Shown piece after piece: positions 33,100 through 42,655 of a stretch of 64,000 nt of DNA. Positions within the stretch are counted from its first letter, which is position 1. Each line of letters opens with the position of its first letter. The notes under the pieces are model-generated. The model saw only the letters and a program-made list of their open reading frames with translations. It made no database searches and was not told the DNA's origin. The translations under genes were made by a program, and so were the position numbers. Origin of the DNA: VRUE01 sp035605695 (GTDB taxonomy: Bacteria > Actinomycetota > Thermoleophilia > Solirubrobacterales > 70-9); NCBI GenBank assembly GCA_035605695.1, contig DATNGZ010000037.1, positions 1-64,000 of the forward strand, read 5' to 3'.

Positions 33100-34983
33100 G
33101 TGTCAAGCGGAGGCGACAGCACGGGGCTCTCGCGCGCGGAACGAATCGCGCAGCAGCGCCGCGAGCTGCCCGACTCGCCGGGGGTCTACCTCTTCCACGC
33201 CGCCGACGGCGAGATCCTCTACGTTGGCAAGGCACGCTCGATCCGCAAGCGCATCGGCTCGCACTTCTCCGGCGGCGACTCCCGCCTCACCTCGCGCGTC
33301 GACCGAATCGAGTGCCTGGTCACGGCGACCGAGGCCGAGGCCCTGCTGGCCGAGCAGAGCTTTATTAAGCGCCATCGGCCGCGCTTCAACATCCGCCTGC
33401 GCGACGACAAGTCCTACCCCTACGTCTGCGTCAGCCTCGACGAGGATTACCCGCGGGTCTACTTCACCCGCGAGAAGCATCGCCCCGGCCGCGCCTACTT
33501 CGGTCCTTTCTCAAGCGCCAAGCGGGTGCGCGAGACCCTCGACCTGCTCGGCAAGCTCTTCCAGTTCCGCACCTGCGAGGGCAAGGAGCCGGGGCGCCGC
33601 TCCGGCAGTCCCTGCCTTGACTACTTCATCAAGCGCTGCGGGGCGCCCTGCGTCGGCTACGTCACGCAAGAGGAGTACCGTCGCAACATCGACGCGATCG
33701 TCGACTTCCTCTCCGGCCGCTACCGCCAAGTCGAGGCTGACGAGCAGGCGAAGATGGAGGCGGCCGCGGCCGAGCGCGAGTTTGAGCGCGCCGCCCTACA
33801 TCGCGACCGGCTGAAGGCGATCCAGTCGCTGTTCGAGCGCCAGCGCGTCGCCGGCGGCACGGTCGGCACCGCTGACCTGATCGGCGTCGCCGCCGAGGGC
33901 CAGGACGCCAACGCCCAGGTATTCCAGGTCCGCGACGGCATCCTCGCCGAGCGCCAGAGCTTCTACCTCGACAACCAGGCCGAACGCGACCTGGCCGAGG
34001 TGGCGGAGGAGTTCGTCGGCCAGTACTACTCGGCCTCGCCGGCGATGCCGCGCACGATCGTCGTCGGCCCCTACCTGCGCGATCGGGTCGAGCTGCTTGA
34101 GGCGGCGCTGAGCGAGCGCCGCGGCAGCGCGGTCGAGGTGCGGGTGGCCGAGCGCGGCGACAAGCGGCGGCTGCGCGAGTTGGCCGAGCGCAACGCCCGC
34201 CTCGCCCTCGACCAGGACCGGCTGCGCCGCGAGCACCGCCGCCAGCGCCGGGTCGAGTCGCTCGCCGACCTGCGTCAAGCGCTCGGCATGCAGGAGCTGC
34301 CGGTGCGGATCGAGGGCTTTGACATTTCCAACCTCGGCGGTGAGCACACCGTTGCCTCGATGGTCGTGTTTGAGGGGGGTGCGACGAAGAAAGCTGACTA
34401 CCGGCGCTTCCGGGTGCGCGGCGAGCGACCGCTCGGTCCCGACGATTTCGCCTCGATGGAAGAGGTCCTGGGCCGGCGCATGAAGCGTTACCTCGAGCAG
34501 GTCGACCTATCGCCGCATGACGGCAAACGCGACGAGAGCTTTGCCTCGCTGCCTTCCCTGGTCATGATCGACGGCGGCAAGGGGCAGCTCTCGGCAGCGA
34601 TGCGTGTGTTGCAGCCCTTCGTCGAACGCGGCGTCACCGTGATCGGCCTTGCCAAGCGCGAGGAGGAAGTCTTTGTCCCGGGTCGCTCGGCCCCGATCGA
34701 CCTGCCCGCCTCCTCGGAAGCATCGAAGCTATTGCAGCGGGTGCGCGACGAGGCCCACCGCTTCGCGATCGAACACCACCGCGGGCGCCGCGACCGCGCG
34801 ATGACCGGCTCGGTACTCGACGAGCTAAAGGGCATCGGGCCGGTCCGCAAGCGGGCACTGCTGCAGCATTTCGGCTCTCCAGAGCGGTTCATTGCCGCCA
34901 GCCGCGAGGAACTCGAAATGGTGCCCGGCGTGCCTGGCAAGGTAGCGCGTGAGATCCACGAGCAACTCAACAGGACTGGCTGA
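33100..34983 (+). CDS. uvrC: Excinuclease ABC subunit C
   Basis: UvrC makes both incisions in nucleotide excision repair. The 627-residue protein has the GIY-YIG nuclease (SPGVYLFH...ILYVGKA), the Cys-rich region, a UVR motif near residues 205-240, the RNase H-like C-terminal nuclease (GFDISNLGGEHTVASMVVF; VMIDGGKGQ) and helix-hairpin-helix motifs at the end. GTG at 33100 is preferred over the open frame from 33001; TACCCT ends 7 nt before it. Its stop overlaps the rapZ start by 1 nt. Confidence 0.95.
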   Translation: MSSGGDSTGLSRAERIAQQRRELPDSPGVYLFHAADGEILYVGKARSIRKRIGSHFSGGDSRLTSRVDRIECLVTATEAEALLAEQSFIKRHRPRFNIRLRDDKSYPYVCVSLDEDYPRVYFTREKHRPGRAYFGPFSSAKRVRETLDLLGKLFQFRTCEGKEPGRRSGSPCLDYFIKRCGAPCVGYVTQEEYRRNIDAIVDFLSGRYRQVEADEQAKMEAAAAEREFERAALHRDRLKAIQSLFERQRVAGGTVGTADLIGVAAEGQDANAQVFQVRDGILAERQSFYLDNQAERDLAEVAEEFVGQYYSASPAMPRTIVVGPYLRDRVELLEAALSERRGSAVEVRVAERGDKRRLRELAERNARLALDQDRLRREHRRQRRVESLADLRQALGMQELPVRIEGFDISNLGGEHTVASMVVFEGGATKKADYRRFRVRGERPLGPDDFASMEEVLGRRMKRYLEQVDLSPHDGKRDESFASLPSLVMIDGGKGQLSAAMRVLQPFVERGVTVIGLAKREEEVFVPGRSAPIDLPASSEASKLLQRVRDEAHRFAIEHHRGRRDRAMTGSVLDELKGIGPVRKRALLQHFGSPERFIAASREELEMVPGVPGKVAREIHEQLNRTG

Positions 34984-35912
34984 TGGCGAAGGCGGGAGAA
35001 GCCGAGAAACTGGGGGCACAGCGCGACGGCGATTCGCCTGGCCGCGAGGTGACCCTGGTCGTGATCACCGGCCACTCCGGCGCCGGCAAGTCGGAAGCGA
35101 TCGCCGCCTTCGAGGACAGCGGTTACTTCTGCGTCGACAACCTGCCGCCGCGGATGATCGGCAGCCTCGGTGAGCTCTTTCGCCACGAGGGCAGTGGCGT
35201 CGAGTGCGCCGCGGTCGTCTCCGACGTGCGCGGCGGCGACTACTTCGACGATCTACTGCAGGTGCTTGACGATCTTGAGGCCGACGGGCTAAAACCGACC
35301 GTGCTCTTCCTCGAGGCCGACGAGGAGACACTGGTCGACCGCTACAAGGAGACCCGCCGTCGCCACCCGCTGGCGCCCGAAGGCCGCATCATCGACGGCA
35401 TCCGCGCCGAGCGCGAGCTGCTGGCGCCGCTGCGCGAGCGGGCTGACATGGTGATGGACACCGGCGACCTGACCGGCGGCATGCTGCGCCGCCGCATCGC
35501 TGAGGAAATGCTCGACGGTCATGAGAACGGCAAGATGGCGCTGACCCTGCTCACCTTCGGCTTCAAGAACGGGCCACCGCGCGATGCCGACCTCACCCTC
35601 GACGTGCGCTTTCTGCCCAACCCGCACTACGTCGATGATCTGCGGCCGCTGACCGGCCTCGACAAAAGGGTGCGCGAGTACGTCGAGGCCGGGACCCAGG
35701 CGGGCGAGTTCTACGGTCGTTTGCTGCCGCTGCTCGAGTTCCTCGTGCCGGCCTACGTCACCGAGGGCAAGAGTCACCTGACGATCGCGGTCGGCTGCAC
35801 CGGCGGCCGCCACCGCTCGATCACCGTGGCGGACCGGATCGAGCGCGAGCTGTCCGGGCGAGACGACGTGATCGTCCACGTAAAGCACCGCGACACGGAG
35901 CCAGACGCCTGA
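34983..35912 (+). CDS. rapZ: RapZ/YvcJ-family P-loop protein
   Basis: RapZ-family proteins bind nucleotides and, in enterobacteria, an amino-sugar precursor and small RNAs. The 309-residue protein has Walker A (GHSGAGKS), the conserved YFCVDNLPP segment, FLEADEETLVDRYKETRRRHPL and the C-terminal domain with FGFKNG and GCTGGRHRS. It directly overlaps uvrC (TGATG). In most actinobacteria yvcK and whiA follow; here an unrelated transporter does. Confidence 0.95.
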   Translation: MAKAGEAEKLGAQRDGDSPGREVTLVVITGHSGAGKSEAIAAFEDSGYFCVDNLPPRMIGSLGELFRHEGSGVECAAVVSDVRGGDYFDDLLQVLDDLEADGLKPTVLFLEADEETLVDRYKETRRRHPLAPEGRIIDGIRAERELLAPLRERADMVMDTGDLTGGMLRRRIAEEMLDGHENGKMALTLLTFGFKNGPPRDADLTLDVRFLPNPHYVDDLRPLTGLDKRVREYVEAGTQAGEFYGRLLPLLEFLVPAYVTEGKSHLTIAVGCTGGRHRSITVADRIERELSGRDDVIVHVKHRDTEPDA

Positions 35913-35920
35913 ACCACCGC

Positions 35921-35964
35921 CGACGGGCCTAAACGTGTCATATAGACACGTTTTAGGCCCGTCG
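35921..35964. terminator. Long hairpin after rapZ
   Basis: Arms 35921-35939 and 35945-35964 pair over 19 bp with a single bulge, around the 5-nt loop ATATA. It lies 8 nt after the rapZ stop and probably ends the uvrC-rapZ transcript. It is one of several long palindromes at gene borders here. Confidence 0.65.
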
Positions 35965-35985
35965 CCCCCTAGAATCGCCGAGCCC

Positions 35986-36846
35986 TTGGCCGATCCCGTC
36001 ATTTCTATTCGTGGTCTGCGCAAGAGCTATGGAGAGTTTGAGGCGGTTCGGGGCATCGACCTCGAGGTGCAGGCGGGTGAAGTCTTCGCCTTCCTCGGGC
36101 CCAACGGAGCGGGCAAGACGACGACGGTGGAGATTCTCGAGGGCTACCGCAAGCGCAGCGGGGGAGAGGTCTCGGTGCTGGGCGAGGACCCCCAGCACGG
36201 CGACCGCGCCTGGCGCGAGCGGATCGGCATCGTCCTGCAGAGCTGCCGACTCGATCCCTATTTGACCGTTCGCGAGTCGCTCGGGCTCTACGCCGGCTAC
36301 TACCGTGCACCGCGCCCGGTCGACGAGGTAGTCGAGCTGGTCGGTCTCGGCGGCAAGGCCGATGCCCGCGCCCGCAGCCTCTCCGGCGGCCAGCAGCGAC
36401 GGCTCGACGTCGGCATGGCGCTGATTGGCGACCCCGAACTGCTCTTTCTCGACGAGCCGACCACCGGCTTCGACCCCTCGGCGCGGCGCCAGGCCTGGGA
36501 GACGATCGCCGGCCTGCGCGACCTCGGCAAGACGGTCTTCCTCACCACCCACTACATGGACGAGGCCCAGCGCCTCGCCGACCGGGTGACGATCATCTCG
36601 CGCGGCAAGGTGGTGGCTAGCGGCACCCCGGACGACCTCGGCCACCGCGAGAGCCTGCCGACGACGATCAGTTACCGGCTCAGCGGCGAGGAGGTCTCGG
36701 TCGAGACGACAACCCCGGTCACCGACCTTCACGAGCTGACCGGTCGCGCGGTCGAGCAGGGGTTGGAGCTGGAGGGGTTGGAAGTGACGAGGCCGAACCT
36801 CGAGGACGTCTACCTCTCGCTCACCGCGGAGGGGGAGGAAGAGTGA
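35986..36846 (+). CDS. ABC-2 type transporter ATPase
   Basis: The ATPase (286 residues from TTG 35986) has Walker A GPNGAGKTT, signature LSGGQQRR, Walker B LLFLDEP and the His switch TTHYMDEA, plus a C-terminal domain usual in drug/lipid exporters of the DrrA/CcmA type. TTG at 35986 is chosen because the frame from ATG 35935 starts inside the hairpin; a TAGAAT lies 10 nt upstream. It forms an exporter with the next gene. Confidence 0.88.
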   Translation: MADPVISIRGLRKSYGEFEAVRGIDLEVQAGEVFAFLGPNGAGKTTTVEILEGYRKRSGGEVSVLGEDPQHGDRAWRERIGIVLQSCRLDPYLTVRESLGLYAGYYRAPRPVDEVVELVGLGGKADARARSLSGGQQRRLDVGMALIGDPELLFLDEPTTGFDPSARRQAWETIAGLRDLGKTVFLTTHYMDEAQRLADRVTIISRGKVVASGTPDDLGHRESLPTTISYRLSGEEVSVETTTPVTDLHELTGRAVEQGLELEGLEVTRPNLEDVYLSLTAEGEEE

Positions 36847-37616
36847 ACGGCTTCGCCCTCTTTGCCCACCAGTTCCGCTACGACCAGAAGGCCTTCTGGC
36901 GCAATCCCGCCTCGGTCTTCTTCACCGTGATGTTCCCGGTCGTCCTGCTGCTGATCTTCGCCACCGTCTTCGGCGATCAGACCGTCGACGTGCGGGGCGG
37001 GATCAAGACCACCGCGTACTATGTGCCTGCGATCATCACCCTGGCGGTGATCTCAGCGACGATGCAGTCACTGGCGATGTCGTTGGTGATCGCTCGCGAG
37101 GACGGGCGGCTAAAGCGTGGCCGCGGCACGCCGATGCCGGCCTGGGTCTTCATCGCCGGCCGCGTCGGCAACTCAGCCGTGGTGGCCTTGCTGATGCTGG
37201 CGCTGCTGGCCCTGATCGGCCGCGTCCTCTATGGCGTCGCGATCCCCTGGGACCAAATGCCGCAGATCGTCGTCACCCTGCTGATCGGCGCCGCGGCCTT
37301 CTGCTGTCTCGGCATCGCGCTGACGGCGGCGATCCCCTCGCAGGACGCGGCAGCGCCGATCGTCAACGCGCTGTTGCTGCCGCTCTATTTCCTCTCCGGC
37401 GTCTTCATCCCCGACGATCAGCTGCCCAGCGGGGTCATCCACTTCGCCGACATCTTCCCGATCCGCCATTTCTTCGAGGCTTTCTTTGACGTCTACGACC
37501 CCGGTAGCGGCGGGGCGAGCCTGCAGTGGGGCAATCTTGCCGTGGTCGCGATCTGGGGCGTGGCCGGTCTGCTCCTGGCGATTCGCTTCTTCCGCTGGAC
37601 CCCGCGCGGCGGCTGA
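36843..37616 (+). CDS. ABC-2 type transporter permease
   Basis: The 257-residue protein has about six transmembrane helices in the ABC-2 arrangement and the typical PLYFLSGVFIP segment. It begins with GTG in a GTGA overlap with the ATPase gene. Substrate is unknown; drugs, lipids or glycans are possible. Confidence 0.88.
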   Translation: MNGFALFAHQFRYDQKAFWRNPASVFFTVMFPVVLLLIFATVFGDQTVDVRGGIKTTAYYVPAIITLAVISATMQSLAMSLVIAREDGRLKRGRGTPMPAWVFIAGRVGNSAVVALLMLALLALIGRVLYGVAIPWDQMPQIVVTLLIGAAAFCCLGIALTAAIPSQDAAAPIVNALLLPLYFLSGVFIPDDQLPSGVIHFADIFPIRHFFEAFFDVYDPGSGGASLQWGNLAVVAIWGVAGLLLAIRFFRWTPRGG

Positions 37617-37646
37617 TCCGCTCGCCCCTATAGCCTCCTGGTTCGA

Positions 37647-38009
37647 ATGTTGCATCACGTTCTACTGGAGGTCTCTGACCTTGAGCGGAGCGCGTCGTTT
37701 TACGACTCGCTGCTCGCGCCCCTCGGCTGGCGGCGCCATTTCGAGGAGGACGAAACGATCGGCTGGGGCATCGCCAAACCAGTCTTTTTCATCGCCTCCC
37801 ATCACGAGCCCAAGGCCGGCTTCGGCCTGCTCAGCTTTTCCGGACTCGGGATCGTCGCCGTCAAGGCCGCCTGGGAAGGCGGCATGAACGCGGGCGGCAC
37901 CAAGGTCTCCGAGCCGGGCGAGCGCCGCTCGTACGGCTCCGGCTCCTACTCGGCTTTCCTCAAGGACCCCGACGGGTACGAGATCGAGATCACGATCGGG
38001 ACCGACTAG
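37647..38009 (+). CDS. VOC-family (glyoxalase-like) protein
   Basis: The 120-residue protein has the VOC metal-enzyme pattern: an N-terminal HHVLLEVSDLERSASFYDSLL and a C-terminal FLKDPDGYEIEI with its Glu. It may be a glyoxalase, dioxygenase or resistance protein; nothing decides between them. A TATAGCCT element lies about 10 nt before the ATG. Confidence 0.85.
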   Translation: MLHHVLLEVSDLERSASFYDSLLAPLGWRRHFEEDETIGWGIAKPVFFIASHHEPKAGFGLLSFSGLGIVAVKAAWEGGMNAGGTKVSEPGERRSYGSGSYSAFLKDPDGYEIEITIGTD

Positions 38010-38086
38010 TCGGACGCGACGGCCGCCAGGCGGCGTTGCTCCATAACATCGGCACATCCCCAATAACTCCCAGGAGGGTTGACTCA

Positions 38087-39091
<1,005 letters not shown>

Positions 39092-39110
39092 TCCCGTCCG
39101 GGACGGAGCT

Positions 39111-40298
39111 GTGAGCTTCTCCAAGGCAAGCGTCCGCGACGCCGAGGTTGAGGGCAAGCGGGTCCTGGTCCGGGTCGATTTCAACGTCCCGCTCGACGAC
39201 GGCCTGGTCAGCGATGACACCCGCATCCGCGCTGCGCTGCCGACCATCGCTCTGCTGCGCGAGCGCGGCGCGTCCCTGGTCCTCGTCTCGCACCTCGGCC
39301 GTCCCAAGGGCAAGGTCGATCCGGCGCTCTCGATGACGCCGGTGGGGGAGCGACTTGCTGAGTTGATCGGCGCCGAGGTCAAGCAGGCCCCCGCCGTGGG
39401 CGGCAAGGAGGTCGAGGCGATGGCCGGTGACCTCGGCTCTGGGGAAGTAATGCTGCTGGAGAACGTCCGCTATGAGGCGGGTGAGACCGAGAACGACGCG
39501 GCGCTCGCCGCGGGCCTCGCCAAGTTGGCCGACGTCTACGTCAACGACGCTTTCGGCGCCGCCCACCGCGCCCACGCCAGCACTGCCGGCGTGGCGGCCC
39601 TGCTACCCGGTTACGCGGGGCTGCTGCTTGAGCGCGAGGTGAGCGAACTGACCCGGGTGGTTGATTCCCCGCAGCGTCCTCTGGTCGTCGTCCTTGGCGG
39701 CGCCAAGGTGACCGACAAGGTCGGCGTGATCGATCGCTTCCTCGAGCTCGCCGACGAGATCCTGATCGGCGGCGCGATGTGCTTCAGCTTCTTCCGCGCC
39801 CAGGGCATTGCGACCGGCAACTCGCTGGTCGAGGAGGAGGGCGTGACCCTGGCGGTGGAGGCCCTCGAGCGGGCCGAGTCCTCCGATTGTGAGCTGCGAC
39901 TCCCGGTCGACCTAGTGCTCGGCGAGCGTTTCGCCGCCGACGCCGAGCCGCGCGAGAGCGACGGGGTGGAGGTGCCGGATGGCTGGATGGGGCTTGACGT
40001 CGGGCCGCGGACCGCGCGGGCCTACGCCGAGGTGATCGCCGCGGCCGGCACCGTGCTCTGGAACGGCCCGATGGGCGCTTTCGAGCTGGCGCCGTTCGCC
40101 GCCGGCACTCGCGCCGTCGCCGAGGCTGTCGCCAAGGCCCCGGGGACGACCGTGATTGGCGGCGGCGACTCAGTCGCTGCCCTGCAGCAGTTTGGACTCG
40201 GTGACAAAGTGGATTGGCTCTCGACCGGAGGAGGAGCATCGTTGGAGCTCTTGGAGGGAAAGAAGCTGCCCGGAGTGGAGGCACTCTCAGATGCCTAG
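39111..40298 (+). CDS. pgk: Phosphoglycerate kinase
   Basis: The 395-residue enzyme transfers phosphate from 1,3-bisphosphoglycerate to ADP. Family motifs include RVDFNVPLDDG near the start, LVSHLGRPKG, VVLGGAKVTDK and the C-terminal GGGDSVAA nucleotide loop. The start is GTG 19 nt after gap. It overlaps tpiA by 8 nt. Confidence 0.97.
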   Translation: MSFSKASVRDAEVEGKRVLVRVDFNVPLDDGLVSDDTRIRAALPTIALLRERGASLVLVSHLGRPKGKVDPALSMTPVGERLAELIGAEVKQAPAVGGKEVEAMAGDLGSGEVMLLENVRYEAGETENDAALAAGLAKLADVYVNDAFGAAHRAHASTAGVAALLPGYAGLLLEREVSELTRVVDSPQRPLVVVLGGAKVTDKVGVIDRFLELADEILIGGAMCFSFFRAQGIATGNSLVEEEGVTLAVEALERAESSDCELRLPVDLVLGERFAADAEPRESDGVEVPDGWMGLDVGPRTARAYAEVIAAAGTVLWNGPMGAFELAPFAAGTRAVAEAVAKAPGTTVIGGGDSVAALQQFGLGDKVDWLSTGGGASLELLEGKKLPGVEALSDA

Positions 40299-41040
40299 CC
40301 GCACGCCATACATCGCCGCCAACTGGAAGATGCATAAGACCGGCGCCGAGGCGGGGCAGTTCGTCGACGCGCTGCTGCCGCAGATCGCGGCGACGCAGAG
40401 CGACGTGGTGATCTGCCCGCCGTTTACGGCTTTGACCGCCGTGGTCGAGCGCCGCTACGGCACCGCGGTCAAGGTCGCTGCCCAGAACATGCACGAGGAG
40501 GACTCGGGCGCCTTCACCGGCGAGGTCTCGGCGCCGATGCTGGTCGAGCTCGACGTCGAGGCAGTCGTCCTCGGCCACTCCGAGCGCCGCCAGCTCTTCG
40601 GTGAGACCGATGAGGCGCTGGCGCGCAAGGTGCCCGCCGCCCTCGCCGCCGGGCTGGAGCCAATCCTCTGCGTCGGCGAGACCGAGGAGGCGCGCGACGC
40701 CGAACAGACCGAGGCGGTGCTCGAGCGCCAGCTGCAGGCCGATCTGGCTGCGGTCGAGGGCGCCCGGCTGGGCGAGATCGTGATCGCCTACGAGCCGATC
40801 TGGGCGATCGGCACCGGCCGCACCGCGACGCCGGAGCAGGCCCAGGAAGCATGCGCCTTCATCCGCGACCTGCTGCGCCAGCGTGGCGCAGCCGCCGACG
40901 AGGTCCGCATCCTCTACGGCGGCTCTGTCAAGCCGGGAAACGCGGCGGAGCTGCTCGGCCAGGCCGACATCGACGGCGCCCTGGTCGGCGGTGCCAGTCT
41001 CGATCCAGCCGACTTCGCCGCGATCGTCGCCGCGGCATGA
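40291..41040 (+). CDS. tpiA: Triosephosphate isomerase
   Basis: The 249-residue TIM barrel interconverts the triose phosphates. Catalytic residues are visible: Lys in AANWKMHK, His in VLGHSERR and Glu in AYEPIWAIGTG, with the GGSVKPGN phosphate loop. ATG at 40291 overlaps the pgk end by 8 nt; the longer frame is only a shadow of pgk. Confidence 0.97.
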   Translation: MPSRTPYIAANWKMHKTGAEAGQFVDALLPQIAATQSDVVICPPFTALTAVVERRYGTAVKVAAQNMHEEDSGAFTGEVSAPMLVELDVEAVVLGHSERRQLFGETDEALARKVPAALAAGLEPILCVGETEEARDAEQTEAVLERQLQADLAAVEGARLGEIVIAYEPIWAIGTGRTATPEQAQEACAFIRDLLRQRGAAADEVRILYGGSVKPGNAAELLGQADIDGALVGGASLDPADFAAIVAAA

Positions 41041-41041
41041 T

Positions 41042-41090
41042 CTTCCGGTGCGCTTTTTGGACCCAGGCGGTACATAAGGACTACCGGAAG
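41042..41090. repeat. Palindromic element between tpiA and gpmI
   Basis: Eight-bp outer arms (41042-41049, 41083-41090) bound an element whose left 21 nt (from 41043) match 20 of 21 bases of the element inside the PHP-glycosyltransferase gene at 17294. The right half is less conserved (shared CATAA and ACCGGAA). Confidence 0.65.
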
Positions 41091-41095
41091 GACGG

Positions 41096-42610
41096 ATGTT
41101 GACTTTCCCCTCGCTTGCGCTGGTCATTCTCGACGGCTGGGGCCTGGCCGAGCCCGGTCCCGGCAATGCGATCTCGCTCGCCCAGACGCCCGTCTTCGAC
41201 CGCCTCTGGGATGGCTTTCCCCACACTCAGCTCTCGGCCCAGGGACGCGACGTCGGCCTTCCAGACGGCCAGATGGGTAACTCCGAGGTCGGCCACCTCA
41301 ACCTCGGCGCCGGCACGATCGTCAAACAGGACCTGGCCCGGATCGACGACGCGATCGCCGACGGCAGCTTCTTCGAGAATGAGGCTTTGCTCGCCGCCTG
41401 CGAGCGTGCCCGCAACAGCCCCCGCGGCCGCCTGCACCTGCTCGGCCTTGTCTCCGACGGCGGCGTGCACTCCGGTTGGGAGCACATCGAGGCGACGATC
41501 GAGCTGGCCTCCCAGGAGGGCGTCCCCGACGTCGTCTTCCATGCCTTTACCGATGGTCGCGACACGCTGCCGCACGGCGGCCGCGGTTACGTCCACGAGC
41601 TCGAGCGCTGGCTGCGCCACGCCGGCCGCATCGGCACCGTCAGCGGCCGCTACTACGCGATGGACCGCGACACCCGCTGGGAGCGGACCAAGCTTGCCTA
41701 CGACGCGATCGTCCATGCCGAGGGTTTGCGCGCGGCGAGCAGCGAGGAGGCGATTGAGCTTTCCTACGAGCGCGGCGAGACCGACGAGTTCGTCAAGCCG
41801 ACCGTGATCGGCGATTACGACGGCGTCGCGGCCGGCGACGTTGGCATCTTCATTAACTTCCGCCCCGACCGAGCGCGCGAGATGACCCTCGCCCTGTCCG
41901 AGCCCGACTTCGACGAGTTCTCGCGCGCCGGCGGCCCGCTGCTCGAGCTGACCACGATGACCGTCTACCGCAAGGGCTGGGCCTACCCGGTCGCCTTTCC
42001 CGAGGCGCGGCCGAAGACGACCCTGGCGGAGACGATCTCTGAGGTAGGCGGGCGCCAGCTGCACGTCGCCGAGACCGAGAAGTATGCCCACGTCACCTAC
42101 TTCTTCAACGGCGGTCGCGAGCAGGCGTGGGAGGGCGAGGAGCGCCACCTGGTCGACTCGCCCCGCGACGTGCCGACCTACGACCACAAGCCCGAGATGA
42201 GCGCCCGCGCCGCCGCCGAGACCTTCGTCAGCCACTGGGCGGCGAATGACTACCGCTTCGGCATCATCAACTTCGCCAACCCCGACATGGTCGGCCACAC
42301 CGGCGTGATCCCGGCCGCCGTCGCCGCGGTTGAGGAGGTCGACGACTGTCTAGGCGACGTGATCGAGGAGGTGACGTCGAAGGGCGGCGCTTGCATCGTC
42401 ACCGCTGACCACGGCAACTGCGACCACATGTTGGAGCCCGATGGCTCGCCCAACACCGCGCACTCGCTCAACCCGGTGCCGCTGATCGTCACCGCCGAGG
42501 GACTGACCCTGCGCGACGGCGGCATCCTCGCCGACGTCGCCCCAACCGCCCTGGAGCTACTCGGCATATCCCAGCCCGACGCGATGACCGGCCACTCGCT
42601 GATCAACTGA
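41096..42610 (+). CDS. gpmI: 2,3-bisphosphoglycerate-independent phosphoglycerate mutase
   Basis: The 504-residue metalloenzyme interconverts 3- and 2-phosphoglycerate. It has LVILDGWGLAEPGPGNA, the phospho-Ser loop GNSEVGHLNLGAG, and the metal-binding NFANPDMVGHTG and TADHGNCDHM. GGAAGGA lies 5 nt before the ATG. It takes the place after tpiA where secG is often found. Confidence 0.97.
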   Translation: MLTFPSLALVILDGWGLAEPGPGNAISLAQTPVFDRLWDGFPHTQLSAQGRDVGLPDGQMGNSEVGHLNLGAGTIVKQDLARIDDAIADGSFFENEALLAACERARNSPRGRLHLLGLVSDGGVHSGWEHIEATIELASQEGVPDVVFHAFTDGRDTLPHGGRGYVHELERWLRHAGRIGTVSGRYYAMDRDTRWERTKLAYDAIVHAEGLRAASSEEAIELSYERGETDEFVKPTVIGDYDGVAAGDVGIFINFRPDRAREMTLALSEPDFDEFSRAGGPLLELTTMTVYRKGWAYPVAFPEARPKTTLAETISEVGGRQLHVAETEKYAHVTYFFNGGREQAWEGEERHLVDSPRDVPTYDHKPEMSARAAAETFVSHWAANDYRFGIINFANPDMVGHTGVIPAAVAAVEEVDDCLGDVIEEVTSKGGACIVTADHGNCDHMLEPDGSPNTAHSLNPVPLIVTAEGLTLRDGGILADVAPTALELLGISQPDAMTGHSLIN

Positions 42611-42647
42611 ACGTGCATATGCCCCGTATAGCGTGGTAAATGCACGT
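42611..42647. repeat. Short palindrome before tgt
   Basis: Eight-bp arms ACGTGCAT (42611-42618) and ATGCACGT (42640-42647) enclose a 21-nt loop with TATAG. It starts directly after the gpmI stop and ends 8 nt before the tgt start; it could be a terminator, operator or both. Confidence 0.4.
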
Positions 42648-42655
42648 CGCGTCCG

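Noticed and set aside
39784..41226. 480-codon minus-strand frame across pgk, tpiA and gpmI
   Set aside because: It crosses three certain genes and is Arg/Pro-rich nonsense.
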